From the NCBI RefSeq assembly GCF_947623445.1, contig NC_135241.1, forward strand, positions 21,082,501 through 21,146,500: 64,000 nt of DNA. Direction: 5' to 3'. The notes beneath the pieces are model-generated. The model saw only the letters and a program-made list of their open reading frames with translations, was not told the origin of the DNA and did no database searches. A program made the translations under genes and the position numbers. Each line of letters begins with the position of its first letter. Positions within the stretch are counted from its first letter, which is position 1. Shown in pieces: positions 1 through 12,523 of this stretch. This DNA comes from Clavelina lepadiformis. Its lineage: Eukaryota; Chordata; Ascidiacea; Aplousobranchia; Clavelinidae.

Positions 1-705
1 GTTTGTTTTTTCGACCATGCTAATGTTTTAGTTGCTTTTTGATTTTTAACAGATCAAAGTGAGGTCCAATCCAAATCATGCTTCAAACTTTCTTGCCGAT
101 TTTATTTTAAAGTTGTATTTTTCAAACTTTAGAAATAGTTCACTCACTTCATTGCAGTTAAAATTATTTACCAGTTGGCTCATCCCTGTCAAAAAGTGTC
201 AGGGTAGCACCTTTAATTTTATCTGTTTTTATTTCCGCTTCCTCAAAACTACAGCAAGTGCTCTGAGAGTATATACGTACTCGTTTAAGTTTCAATTATT
301 TCCGGCCTTTTAGCAAAAGTAGTTTTGAGATCGTCAGATTTTCCTTGTTGTCACAGCCGCTTGGGCTAAGTTTTTGCGAATCTCGAGGTCTTTGGCATAT
401 CAGCCTGAGTTATCTTAGACGCTGATATAAGGTTTGCTATATTAGTGTGCGGCCACATTCAGGTTACCTTGAAGTATAAGCAAAAAAAGTTCACAATGTA
501 TTGGCTGTTATTTTAATTGATGAAACAGACGGACACTGCTATATTGTTTCAATATTTTACCGGAGTGTTTACGCACGTAGCCTACTACCTATCCACCGTG
601 ATCGTGATTGCACTTTGATGATATATATTAATTATTATATAACTATACATAAAGGACACTAGGAAGTGGAACACAGCAATCTATATATGACTTCCTGGGT
701 TGTTT
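1..705 (+). repeat. Interspersed repeat, copy 1 (empty site)
   Basis: About 700 bp that recur almost base for base at 2653-3280 plus 4216-4281. The window opens inside the repeat, so its left end is not visible. Scattered substitutions and one-base indels separate the copies, so they are diverged paralogous copies. At about 628-634 this copy reads straight through a TA-rich site that is occupied by a transposon in the other copy. No protein is recognised; the short frames within it are broken between copies. The repeat family is not identified. Confidence 0.85.
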
Positions 706-2652
706 TGATGTTTCTTTGATTTTCTAAACTTTTCGGTGCGCGTCTTTTTTTGATTATTTGCAATAAACCCTAAGCATTTTATTTTTACCTTGAGCAATGG
801 GCGAAAGGCAATTTCGGACGTTTTCGCAATTGCATCGCAATGCTACACGAAAGACCACTCCACAATCCATAACTCAAACTACGTTTTTTATAGAAAAAAT
901 GTTTTTTTTCACAATGTTGGTTTTAACAGTAATAAAAAATAAATTTTAACTGGGAAATTAGTTGTTTTATTTGTAAAGCTTTGCCTAATATAACTTAGAT
1001 TATTTTTTCTTTTGACATCATTCGTAAATTCTTTTCTATTAAATTGAACACTTAAGATTTATTTACAAAAAAGACTGCAAACACAATGTGAAACGACATT
1101 CCTGTAAGTATCATGAATCTTCGCCAAAATATGTGGCCTTTTTCGAATTGGCGTAATGTAGAGTTGTTGAGAACTCTAAACAAGCCAATGATCAAACTTT
1201 ACCCTAAAGGCCTAACCCATTAGAACCGTAAGGCGCGGTAGGCGATGGACCTGGTCGAAGTCCATTTGCTTGATATGAGCGAGTACAACAGCAAGACAAT
1301 ACACATGTTAACATTGCGATAACACAATCTGTTTTCACATTGTTAGAAATGTTGTGGGAGTATTCTACACTACTATCTACATATATAATTAAGACAAGTG
1401 ATGCAGATTTATTTACTTCACATGCACAAAGTATGCGCAGTCTAGCGCATAGCTATGTGTGCGGCTAAACAATGATAGTGATAGAAGGGAGGAAAAGAAT
1501 TGGGTCAACCTTTTAGTAAACTTCAAAATATCTATCTAATTGCTTCCAGTCGCGTTGCGTTTGCATATATTTTAGTTTAAAACGGTTACAATTGACATAC
1601 TCTTACAAATGCCGATCAGAAAGCAAATGGAGCCAGAATATGTATTATCTTGTTTTACGCTTGACTTGTAATTCCGCAGTCTTGTCTGCCTCCAGGCGGA
1701 AGCGCTTGTCGATTCGGTTGCCCTTTGTTTGTTGTTACGAGTGATGATAACATTCTACCGATGCCTGTACTGCGGTGTAGACGTGCCTAGTTTGACCGTT
1801 TTTGAAATACAATCCTATAGTTAACTACATGTCTCTTCGAACCAGCACTAGAAAAAGGCCGGTAACATATAAAGTGTTGAATGTGCATAAAAATAATTAT
1901 ATTGAAATATAAGACAGCATAACGTCCATAGACAAGAACCTATAGATAGTTTTTGATTGCAACACTGTGAAGAAGATAAGTTTTACGGTTAGTACAGGTA
2001 GGTACCTACGCAAATTATTACGTCGCTTAATTTCAAGGATGCCAGCAGAATGTAAGCCACCTATATATATATATATTAAACTCCGAATAATATGGGTTAG
2101 AAGGTTAACAAATAGTAGGCTGAAAGGTTATAAAATACGTATACCTGCTGACTAAAATAGGTCATTACTAATCAAAATCTGGATGGTGCTCTTTACGTTA
2201 ATGCCAGGAGGTTCGTATTTGCTGGGAGTGGCTTGTTCTGGGGTTTAATTATACCGGGTTTTTTTTTTGGAAGACCATTAAACCGCTTATTAATATTTTA
2301 TTATTAATTATTCATTATTGAAAACGATGTAGTTGTCAGAAACAAATTAACCTAAAAATTAAAAGTAAGCTTAAATTTATCTAACATTAGGACAAGTTAA
2401 GTATTATTCACTGGTTGGAAGAAGTGCCCCAAACAGGAGACCGCGATAACCACTTAAAGCCACAACTGGTGCAAAATTAAGTTTCGTTTTGGTCTACTGC
2501 CATACAAGCGCTATCATTATGATATGACAACAAATGACGAGATTGGAGTATGTTTTGAGCAATCTTAATCAGTTCTCTGGGGATAAACGTAAGGGGCCAT
2601 GAACGAATTGGCTTTACACAGTTTTAAAAGATCTTCCAGCGATCTATTGATT
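706..2652. other. Intergenic, no feature found
   Basis: About 1.9 kb of AT-rich sequence between the two copies of the repeat. I see only short simple-sequence tracts, such as a TA run near 2061-2076 and a T run near 2260, and no reading frame with recognisable similarity. Confidence 0.5.
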
Positions 2653-4281
2653 GTTTGTTTTTTCGACCATGCTAATGTTTTAGTTGCTTTTTGATTTTTA
2701 ACAGATCACAGTGAGGTCCAATCCAACTCATGCTTCAAACTTTCTTGCCGATTTTATTTTAAAGTTGTATTTTTTCAAACTTTAGGAATAGTTCACTCAC
2801 TTCATTGCAGTTAAAATTATTTACCAGTTGGCTCATCCCTGTCAAAAACGTGTCAGGGAAGCACCTTTAATTTTATCTGATTTTTATTTCCGCTTCCTCA
2901 AAACTACAGCAAGTGCGCTGAGAGTATATACGTGCTCGTTTAAGTTTCAATTATTTCCGGCCTATTAGCAAAAGTAGTTTTGAGATCGTCAGAATTTCGT
3001 TGTTGTCACAGCCGCTTGGGCTAAGTTTTTGCGAATCTCGAGATCTTTGGCATATCAGCCTGAGTTATCTTAGACGCTGATATAAGGTTCGCTACATTCG
3101 TGTGCGGCCACATTCAGGTTACCATAAAGTTTAAGCGAAAAAAGTTCACAATGTTTTGGCTGTTGTTTTGTTTGGTGAAACAGACGGTCACTGCTATATT
3201 GTTTCAATATTTCACCGGAGTGTTTACGCACGTAGCCTACTAACTACCCACCGTGATCGTGATTGCACTTTGATGATATACAGTGAGACCTCGTTAATCC
3301 GGACCACTTCGTTTCGTCAAAAAATGTCGGTTTAGCGGGGTATCCGGATTATTGGAAAGTAAAAAATCAATCAATCTTGCAAATGCAGCACCGTGTTCAA
3401 AACGCAGTATGCACCTTACTCCAATTCTAAGTACCGAGTTTCTGGCTGGACAGCAACTAAAATAAAATTATATTTTTTGTATGATCCGACCCAGTGTCGA
3501 ACCCCAGAACCACCGTATTAAACACGAATGCTCTAAGCCAGAAGTGACGAACATGCGGCCGCAAATCGGTTTGACAACCGCTCTTGCATGGCGAAGCATT
3601 CCGGCGGGACCAGCAGTCTAGAACTTTCTTAGGCCTGTTTCCAATTTTTGCGCAATGCGATATCAAAAGCTGATAGCACGATTGAGTCGCAGCAGTATGT
3701 CTTCAATAGATTGCCGCACTCAACCTACGTAATGTACGTATTTTTTTGCGACCGCGGAAGCGTTGTTTGTTAGTGTTGATGAACAATTTATTTTTTCGTT
3801 TCTGAAATACTGTACAGTATTTCATAGTACGACTAAAAAGCTGTGCGACTTACGCAGCTGTAACTGACAAAGTGGCTTGCCACAACGAATAGGACCGTCA
3901 CCGCTGCTATAACGTCATTATGCAACGCAACGTAATTATGCGTAGATAATAATCGGCAATTGTTTCGTCAACAAACTAACATACTGTATTAGGACAATCG
4001 TGAATCATTTTCGCTTAACTGTTAATAATCCGGTTTATCGGATTTTATTGCTATTGATTTAGCACATTTGTTCCAAAACTTTTGTGTCGGAGTCGGACAG
4101 CGGGGTTTCCGGATTAAAGGGGTAAAATGCATAGGAAGAAATCCGTTCCCGGCAGTTTTGTGTCGGATAGCGGGGATTCCGGTTCATCGGGGTACGGATT
4201 AACGAGGTCCCACTGTATATTATATAACTATACATAAAGGACACTTGGAAGTGGAACACAGCAAAATATATATGACTTCCT
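2653..4281 (+). repeat. Interspersed repeat, copy 2 (filled site)
   Basis: Second copy of the ~700 bp repeat seen at 1-705. It is split at 3280/4216 by a 935 bp inverted-repeat element. Outside the insertion the two copies align from the first base of the window to the end of the shared block near 4281. Confidence 0.85.
3281..4215. mobile_element. Pogo/Tigger-like MITE inserted at TA
   Basis: The element starts CAGTGAGACCTCGTTAATCC and ends with the imperfect reverse complement (GGATTAACGAGGTCCCACTG). It is flanked by a TA duplication. CAGTG termini with TA targets are typical of the Tc1/mariner-pogo group. Subterminal CCGGATTA-type motifs are repeated in both arms. No transposase frame is present, so it is non-autonomous. 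The interior on the minus strand (about 3480-3560) has A-box-like and B-box-like motifs (TGGCTTAGAGC, GGTTCGACACT) that could mark a captured tRNA-derived SINE; this part is weak. A shorter relative lies at 57651-58175 in opposite orientation. Confidence 0.85.
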
Positions 4282-5620
4282 GAAGCAATCGCCATAAAAA
4301 GGTCTTCGGGTCGGTTTCTTTTCAAGACTTCGTATTTAAAAATTTGGCAGAACTTGCTGCTGGCTGCAGCAATATAACTGATCCAATAACAAGTAATTGA
4401 CAACGTATTTGAGCACTTTTCGATCTGGTCGAAATAGCTTTGATTACGCCGTTGATTTTTATCATACGATCGCATTAAAAATTTTGCAAGTACTGTACAA
4501 TCCAAAACAATTTGCTTAGTTCAGGAAAACATGTGACGACAACAATTATATGGTGACATTTACTTTTCCAAATGTCCTCAAAATAAAACGGTTCGACGGA
4601 AAAAAGGGAAATTTCTTTTTTAGCTCAGGTGCATAAGAAAGTAATGAAGTAGCTTAATCTGATCCCTCATTTCCGCATTGCTATACACTAAAAGTTTTCT
4701 TTTTGCGTATATAGCCTAGTTGCCTTTTCTTCGATGAAAAAAACACGTTATGCATGGTCTCACGTTGTATTACGCTTGGCGAAAGACGTCATACGACAAC
4801 GAGCTATTGTTGGCTGGCTTTGTGAGTTAAGCCAACATTTTAGTTGAAACCTTTACCCTACGTTGCATCCAATATAAGTTGCCGCTTGGTCGACAAAACC
4901 TCTGCCACGTATTGGCAACGACTTCCTTATCACGCTCGATCAAAATCATATCAAAACGAAATTTGCCTCTAACTCTTTCTAAAGGACTGTCATTCTCATT
5001 ACCCATTTTAAAGTGCACAAGCGGGCAGAGAGCAGCTTGAAACTTGGCGTTTGCAACGTTGATGTCTGCAGTGGAAACCTCTCTAAGATACGTACGGACT
5101 TTTAGAACCTGTGCCATGCAGTTGGCTGGAACAAATTTTACAGCAGTTTGTTTTGTCATGTAGAGCAAGTTGTTTGCAGACGACCCCATAGTAAATTTCC
5201 GTCTCCTGTAACCGAAACGCACGTACGCAAAAGAAGTGCGTAATCTCGTTCATTGACACAGAACAAATTTTTTTGTTTACCCGCTGAGCATCGTTATGGT
5301 GAGGACAATAGCGCATAACTACAGTTAGTTTTATCCCTGTCGACTGGTCGGTCTCGCTAGCTGTTAACATATGGCATTGAGTTTTCTTCCTGTTTTACAT
5401 GTTTTAAGCCTTGAAGACTTTCGCGTTTGCTGATCCTAACGCAAAAGTCTTTAATAATAATCAATATAAGGCGAGGCTATAAGCAAGGAACTGTGACGTA
5501 GGACAGGCGTATGTCATTTTCGTACTTGGCATTTTTGTATAAACCAAAATAAAGAACACAAAAGGTTGAAAGAGCAAGACTATAAACGAAAGATTTTAAG
5601 CAGCTTTTTTCAATTTTTCA
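4282..5620. other. Upstream region of SLC23 gene, no gene assigned
   Basis: Contains a 131-codon open frame on the minus strand (4827-5222) with no ATG at its start and no similarity I recognise. Promoter elements for the downstream transporter gene cannot be placed with confidence. Nothing else is supported. Confidence 0.4.
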
Positions 5621-5621
5621 G
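5608..5621 (+). other. Candidate SL trans-splice acceptor, SLC23 gene
   Basis: A pyrimidine-rich tract ending in TTTTTCAG lies 39 bases upstream of the SLC23 start codon, with no obvious 5' exon nearby. In tunicates many mRNAs receive a spliced leader at such sites. It could equally be the acceptor of an ordinary 5' UTR intron. Confidence 0.35.
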
Positions 5622-5660
5622 TTTTATTATTTCACGCGTAAAAAGTAAACCTATCTAAAA

Positions 5661-8600
5661 ATGGATGAAAATGTAATTGATGTAGAAGCTACACTAAAAC
5701 CACAATCAGCTAGAGAAAGCTCAACCGAGGAGGGGTCTGGAACTAATCACGTTATTATTTCCACCAGTGAAAATTCATCGTTTGACAACGAAGACAAAAA
5801 GTTGTTGTACGGCTTGGAAGATGTACCGCCATGGTACATGTGTATTTTGCTGGGGTTCCAGGTATGTTCATTGCGTTGTTTTTTTAAACTTATCGTATTT
5901 GTACGATATTGAGCAGGGTATGTAACGATCGGTTTGTGTACACAATACAGCACTACTTGACAATGTTCGGGTCGACAGTAGCAGTCCCGTTGATTCTAGC
6001 TGGACCTCTCGGAATAGAAAACGACAATCTTGCAAAAGGCCAGATAATCAGCACAATTTTCTTCGCTTCCGGTATTTGCACACTCCTTCAAACAACGCTC
6101 GGAAACAGGCAAGTTACAAAGAATGTCGAAGTCTCACTGATCAACTTGTGCGCTGCAGCAGCAGATTAACGCGTCATTGTCTGGTACACGAAGTTTTATT
6201 TATTTACCAAATTAATTTAACCACTTCCCCTCTGCAGGCTTCCAATTGTTCAAGGTGCCGCATTTTCTTTTCTGACCCCAGCTATAGCTATTATGACGTC
6301 CATTCCCAACCCTCCAATAAGTGTTGGAAATTCTACGAATGGAACTACGTCGCCCAACGTTCAAAGCGACTTTTGGAAAGTCAGAATGCTGCAGGTGAGA
6401 AAATTTGCTTGATAGTCCTACCACAAAGTCAGAATTTACATTGATGGCTTCGTGTATGATGCTTACAACTTTTACCTATGAAGTTATTTTTTTCGTTCTA
6501 GGTGCAAGGAGCAATCATGGTTGCCTCATGCACTCAAGTACTGCTAGGTGCCACTGGTTTGATTGGATTCATGATGGCACACATAGGACCACTCACTATT
6601 GCACCCACAGTCGCCATGGTAGGATTAAGTTTATACGGCCCTGCTGGAGATTTTGCTGGACGTCATTGGGGAATTTCTGTTCTGTAAGTAAATATAGAAA
6701 GTAGACACTTTTATAAATATTATCAGTATTGGAGGTATATGTATATAATATTATATGTACATTATTATCAGTATTTATCAGTATATGTTTGTTGACAAGA
6801 TAACTGCTTCTTTCGAGTATATATATTCAAATCAACAAGAGACAATTTTAAGGATCCTGCTTGGTAAAACAAATAAACCCTTGAAATATTTTAACTGCGT
6901 TTATACTATAGTAAATGTTTCATAGCAAATTTTATTGAAAATGGCTATATCACCGTATAAGCAGCTCACGCACACAGCCCGTTGTCAATAGGCGTTTATA
7001 GGTTAGCAAAATAGGTATGTAAAAAGTTGGTTTTAGCTAGAAGATTTAATAGAAGGAAGATTTAGGTTAGGGCAATAGGTTATACTTTCCTAAATATGTT
7101 ATAAAATTTAAGTTAGTTTAAAAAGAAATTATGACAAAATAGCGTCAAACTTTGTATTCTTTTTGCTGAAGTAGTGACAGAGAATGTTTTAGGCTGATTA
7201 TCGTGACGCATTCAACAAAACGAGTTCAATAACCTCTATGATTCACGCGTTGCTACAACGTCATGCGTCGTGCCCCAGTTCAATTAAATAGGATAAGGAG
7301 GCGTTCTCGTAACACCGGCGCTAAATATTTACAAAGCACGTTTTCAACACTGCATTTAGGCCTGCTCGCATACATTTCGAGTAAGAGATGAAATAATAAC
7401 CCTTTTCTATTGCTATTGACAAACTACCTCAACAAGAAGACTGGGCAATAAATAACTTATTTTTTTGATGATTCAAAGTTATTTTTAAGGTTTTACTACG
7501 TCAGATTTACACTGGATAACAAATAAGTATGTCTTCACAGGACAATGTTCTTAATCATCTTATTTTCTCAACACCTGAGGAACGTGGAAATTCCCATACC
7601 TCTCTGTTGCAAGAAAGGCGAACGAGGGGCTTTAAAAATTAAACTCTTCAGCCTTTTCCCGGCAAGTGACGTCGTCAATTCCTGGTTGTTTGTTAATGTG
7701 TTTTATCTCGTAAATAATTGTTGCTTTAAATGACGTACAGGTAATATTCGCGGTGCTGCTTGCCTGGTCTTTCTGTGCCATTCTTACCGCGGCGGGGGCT
7801 TTCCCATCAGACCGCAACGTTTATGGTTATTTGGCCAGAACCGATATCAGATTGGGAGTCTTAAACCAATCTCCGTGGTTCCGAGTGCCTTATCCTGGTA
7901 TAACTTTTATGAACTGATGCGCGTTGATAAAAAAATGAGAGCTAAAGAAACGGCAACATCCTTACAAGCTAAAAACTTCATATACGTCTTGTCCAACATA
8001 TACACCAAGCCAAATTAAATTTATTTTACAGGACAGTGGGGCGTACCGGTTGTCACTTTATCTGGGGTTCTTGGAATGATCAGCGGTGTTCTGGCTTCTA
8101 TCATAGAATCAGTTGGTGATTACTACGCATGCGCAAGATTGTGCTATATACCGTCGCCTCCTAGCCACGCTATGAACAGGTCCGATCGGCGCATTTCATT
8201 GCACCTTTCATGGTGTATTGCTTTAAACCTTTTTTATGGAAGGGTTTTGTGTGATAAAAACTGTATTGGTTTCAGGGGCATTTTCACGGAAGGCATTGGT
8301 ACTCTAATAGCAGGCTCGCTAGGTTCAGGTAACGGTACAACTTCATACAGCGAAAATATTGGCGCCATTGGGATCACCAAGGTACAGATTTTTATGTTTC
8401 ATTTACAGGTATAGGTTGTAGTTATAGATTTTATCTTTTTATAAACAAGAGCGTGACATGATTTGCGCAGGAATTTTGTTTTGATTCAAGTTATTTCTAT
8501 CTAATAGGTTGGTAGTCGACGTGTAATTCAGACAGGCGCATGCATCATGTTAATTCTAGCGGTTATTGGAAAATTCGGTGCTCTTTTTACCACAATACCA

Positions 8601-10424
8601 GACCCAGTAGTAGGTGAGTGCATGTTTTCACGTTTTTCAATTTATTAATACAGTAATTGTGAATTTTTACCAAACTCTTTTGGCCTTGGAGTCTTATGAG
8701 GAAAGTTGAATTAACTTGATCCCGAATTAAGTACGTCACTCATGGATGCTGTACAGTGGGTCCAGCTGCTTTTGTGACGTAATTTTGACGTAGTCAAGCT
8801 TTGTGATCAATAATGGTATTTCGATTCACAGTCATATAGCATAGGTTTTATTTGTTGGTACGTTCTTAAAGGTTTTAGCGTAAATCACCATAACATAGTC
8901 CAACGTTTTTACACCACGCGAACATTGGCAAAAGTAAAATGGCGCTTGTACGGACTCCTTTCATAAAGCTAACAAAAACAAGTTAAGCAAGATTAAAGTA
9001 TGTATAGGGGACAAGTCATAGCTTATACTTTTTGTTTTAAGCTAATTTAATCGAAAGAAAAAGGACATCTGGTTTTCTATTATTTGTCTGCTTGTAACTT
9101 ATAGCCTACTGTTTAACTAAAAAATCAGCAGAACTCTTGACGGAAATATTGTTTTATTCAAAGTTGTGATAGGACTATTTTTAAAGGTAAAACAGGTAGC
9201 CGTTTTAAAGTGCGTAATACCAACGCTGAAAGCACGTCATTATGCTACCAGCAGCAGCTCATATCAACACGCTTTGCTTTGATAGGAGAGGTAAAGTTTT
9301 TGTCGGATTTTTAACGCTTCAACTTTGATACTATGTAGGTGGATTATTCTGTGTAATGTTTGGAATGATAACCGCTGTTGGAATTTCAAGTCTGCAGTTT
9401 GTGGATTTAAATTCATCAAGAAATCTTCTGATTATGGGATTTTCAACCTTCATGGGAATCACGGTTCCTAATTGGATAAGCGCTAACAAAAATTTAATTT
9501 CGACAGGTGCAATTGACAATCAAACACAGAACATATTTTATTCTATAATTAACTACTTTGTCGTTTGGGATAACAATGACTTCAAGTTCCTTTTATCTAT
9601 GCTTCGTTTACAAGGTTCCGTAGAGGGAGATCAGATATTATTTGTCCTCCTGCAGACCGGAATGTTTATTTCTGGCGTTTTGGGTTTTATATTGGACAAC
9701 ACAATCCCAGGTCAATCTTTATTTATATTTCTTAGGTCAACGGATAAATTTGCGGAAATGAAAACCTGGATTTTTAAGAGTTTTTCCAATAGGTTTCAAA
9801 CCTTTTAGATCGACATTTGTTTTACTTCAGGTTTACGATATTTTTTTATTTTTTTATCACTTAATTGACAAAAACTAACAATTAGTTGTCATTTGCTTCA
9901 GGTACTCTCGAAGAGCGTGGTTTAATTAGATGGAGGGCGACAAAGCTTGCTTCAGACGGTGACCATGAAAATGACCAAAATAAATTCTACGAATTTCCGA
10001 GTAAGCAATTTTTCAGTTTACAAGTAAAAGTCCTTTTGTGTTGTTCGTCGAACAATAGGATAGCCTAAACCTAATTATAGGCCTACTAACGTTGGTTGTT
10101 TGTGGCCCGTCAATTTGCTTTAGATTCCATGTTATGACATGCGACTAAATACGCCTCTATACTCATCATTGCTTCACAATCGTTGGTTTTTAAATTAGAA
10201 GTAGCCTATAAATAGTTGTCTACGAATTGCGCACAGTTTCAAACTTTTTAACAATTGTTTCAGGACTAATGCAAAAGGGTATTGACAAAGTAAACTTTTT
10301 CAAATACATTCCGGTCTGTACAACCTTCCACGGACGATATGTTGCCAATCTCGTCAAGAGAGTACACAGTCAAAACGAGACCAAAGCCGGACCTGAATCC
10401 ATTGCAATGGAAAAATCACTGTAA
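5661..10424 (+). CDS. SLC23-family nucleobase/ascorbate transporter
   Basis: Multipass plasma-membrane permease of the nucleobase-ascorbate transporter family; vertebrate members are the Na+-vitamin C carriers SLC23A1/A2 and the nucleobase carrier SLC23A4. Thirteen exons splice in frame: 5661-5861, 5951-6108, 6238-6394, 6502-6683, 7541-7661, 7741-7897, 8032-8179, 8276-8381, 8508-8613, 9339-9506, 9615-9710, 9902-10000, 10264-10424, giving 619 residues, close to the family length. Visible family motifs are [13 protein letters not shown] early, [11 protein letters not shown] and [22 protein letters not shown] in the middle, [20 protein letters not shown], and [15 protein letters not shown] near the end. 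Two introns (after 6108 and 7661) start with GC rather than GT. The NAT signature reads E-N-I-G where vertebrate SVCT proteins, as I recall, have P-N-I-G, so I leave the substrate open. No truncation is seen. Confidence 0.95.
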
Positions 10425-11828
10425 AGGAGTGTTTGTGAACCCATTCAGACAGGAATATTAACCTCATTTACAGAAGCAGTTTTAACCTACTGTAAGAACA
10501 TGGAATTTCGTTACCATAAGCTGGGAAAAGTTACCAGCTTTTGACCTATTAGTGTTTTATCAGATTTGTTTTCTTTTGAGATATTACCACATTTATAGCT
10601 CACAATTATTCTTTACTGCTGCCATCCGTGCCTGTTTAATTTTGCTATTGTCATTTTGTGGGATCGTTTTACTGTAATCATTATCATGATAATTAATTAT
10701 CAATGTGAATGTCTGCTTAATATACTGTAGGCCTATCTCTAATATCAGTTTTCGTGATCGTCAACTTTGCTTTAACAAAACTTGTTCATGTCGTGAGGGT
10801 GGAAATTCAGAGTTAGAGCAAAATGTTCAAAATTTTGAAACTCTATGTGAAAATTACTGTTTTTTTATTAACTATAATTATACGCCTCAGTGTTATAAAA
10901 TTTATTTTGCGAATACAAAGCCAAGGATTTATACAGTAGATACTAACAGCCCGTGAAAATATGTGTAGGCTCTATCTATATGTCATACATAAGACTATAC
11001 CCAAAGATGCTGTGGTGGCCACCTCGTTAAACAATTTTACCTTAACTTGTTTTCTCGTTTAATTTAAATTGTTTTCTTGATTATCTGCCTCTATAAGCGT
11101 TTTCATTTTTAACCAGATGGCATTTGTTACATTGTGATTATCAGTTCGGTTAGGTTGAGGCTAGTTTGTATATATTTTTGTCAATACAGTTTTTATGCGT
11201 TTGCTGTTCTGCTAAGCAAGCGCAATGCCGAGATGTTAATAGGCCTACACGCAATGTTCAACACCATGTGGTGTCAGATATACGTCATTTCGGGCATCTT
11301 CATCTCGCAGACAGCCACGATGCTATGAGAATGCTGTGGCGTTTGTAGTGATGTATTGAATTAGAAATTGTGCATATTATTAAGAAAGCGTCTTGGGCTA
11401 GGATCATTTCATTCACTTGTTTTAGAAAATGTTAAACGCTTAATTTCTTCTAATGTAATTAGCAGTACGGCTACATTGGAATATAAGAATTTGGACGTTT
11501 ATAAATGTTGTGCTGATTGGAAGAAAATAATAAGCGATAGCATAAACAACGGAGTCAAGAGTTAAATAGACAAAAAAGTTCTCAAGGACAAATAAAGCCT
11601 TTGGTTTTTCATGATTCAACATATTAATATAGCTCCAACATACGCTATAATGCTAATGGTATTTCGAAAAAATTGAGTTATACTTTAATATAACTTGAAT
11701 ACTTTAAAATATGAACCAAACTGATGCGTTCCTTGTGACATCGTTTATTAGCGGACTGCCATTATTCGAGGTTACGTGGAATAACCAGCTTGGTTGCAAG
11801 TATTTCACAGTTTGGCATGTTTAGTATG
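10425..11828. other. 3' flank of SLC23 gene
   Basis: No coding similarity. An AATAAA at 11591-11596 is a possible distant polyadenylation signal but may be chance in AT-rich DNA. The likely 3' UTR of the transporter mRNA lies at the left end of this stretch. Confidence 0.35.
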
Positions 11829-12523
11829 GGACCAGTGGTGGTCCACTTTACCCCGACGTTAACTCTTTCTTGTTTATAGTTTCATGACCGAATTAGGTGA
11901 TGTTTATCTTGTAATCTTATTTTGTAGTGTGGCGGTCGTGATAGTAAATTGTAATAATTTATATTAATTGGCATTCTAAAAAATGCATTGGTGTGTCTCT
12001 AGCTAGATTCAGTTTTATTCAATATATGAAGTGTACTTTTCGTAGTTTAATCCATTATTCAGACATAATTCCAAATCGACGTATAACGTAGTGAAGTGTG
12101 TTAAGTGGGTTTTTGTGTTTCCCGGTGCAAATCGATAGTTCTTTGTGAAAAAGCTTATATAAAGTACAACATGGACACGTGTATACGTGTCATGGTAAAA
12201 AGTAGCATAGTATTGTATCGTGTGTATCGTTAGATGGTACTTGTGATAAAAAAAGCTTTGGTGACATAGTACGATGCAAAATGACGTGTTATTTGATGAT
12301 TGGCTAATGGTTTTTGGATAAAAGCTTAGGCTTGGTTCAAACCGCTCTCTTCTCTTCTCTCTTTTGATAATATCAGTTTTACCTTCTGGACTGTTGATTA
12401 TTGAATTGAAGTTATAGCTTATTTTAAATGTGAAAGGATGATGAAAATGTTTCTGGTGTGATACAACAATATTTCGGACAATATAACATTTAGACTTTAT
12501 GAAAGTTGTGTCACCACAGTAGA

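Noticed and set aside
59..313. 84-codon frame in the repeat at the window start
   Set aside because: Begins with GTG and is disrupted by indels in the second copy of the repeat.
4827..5222. 131-codon open frame on the minus strand upstream of SLC23
   Set aside because: Starts at GTG, no signal peptide, domain or similarity recognised, and no splice partners found. Could be a real exon but not supportable from sequence alone.
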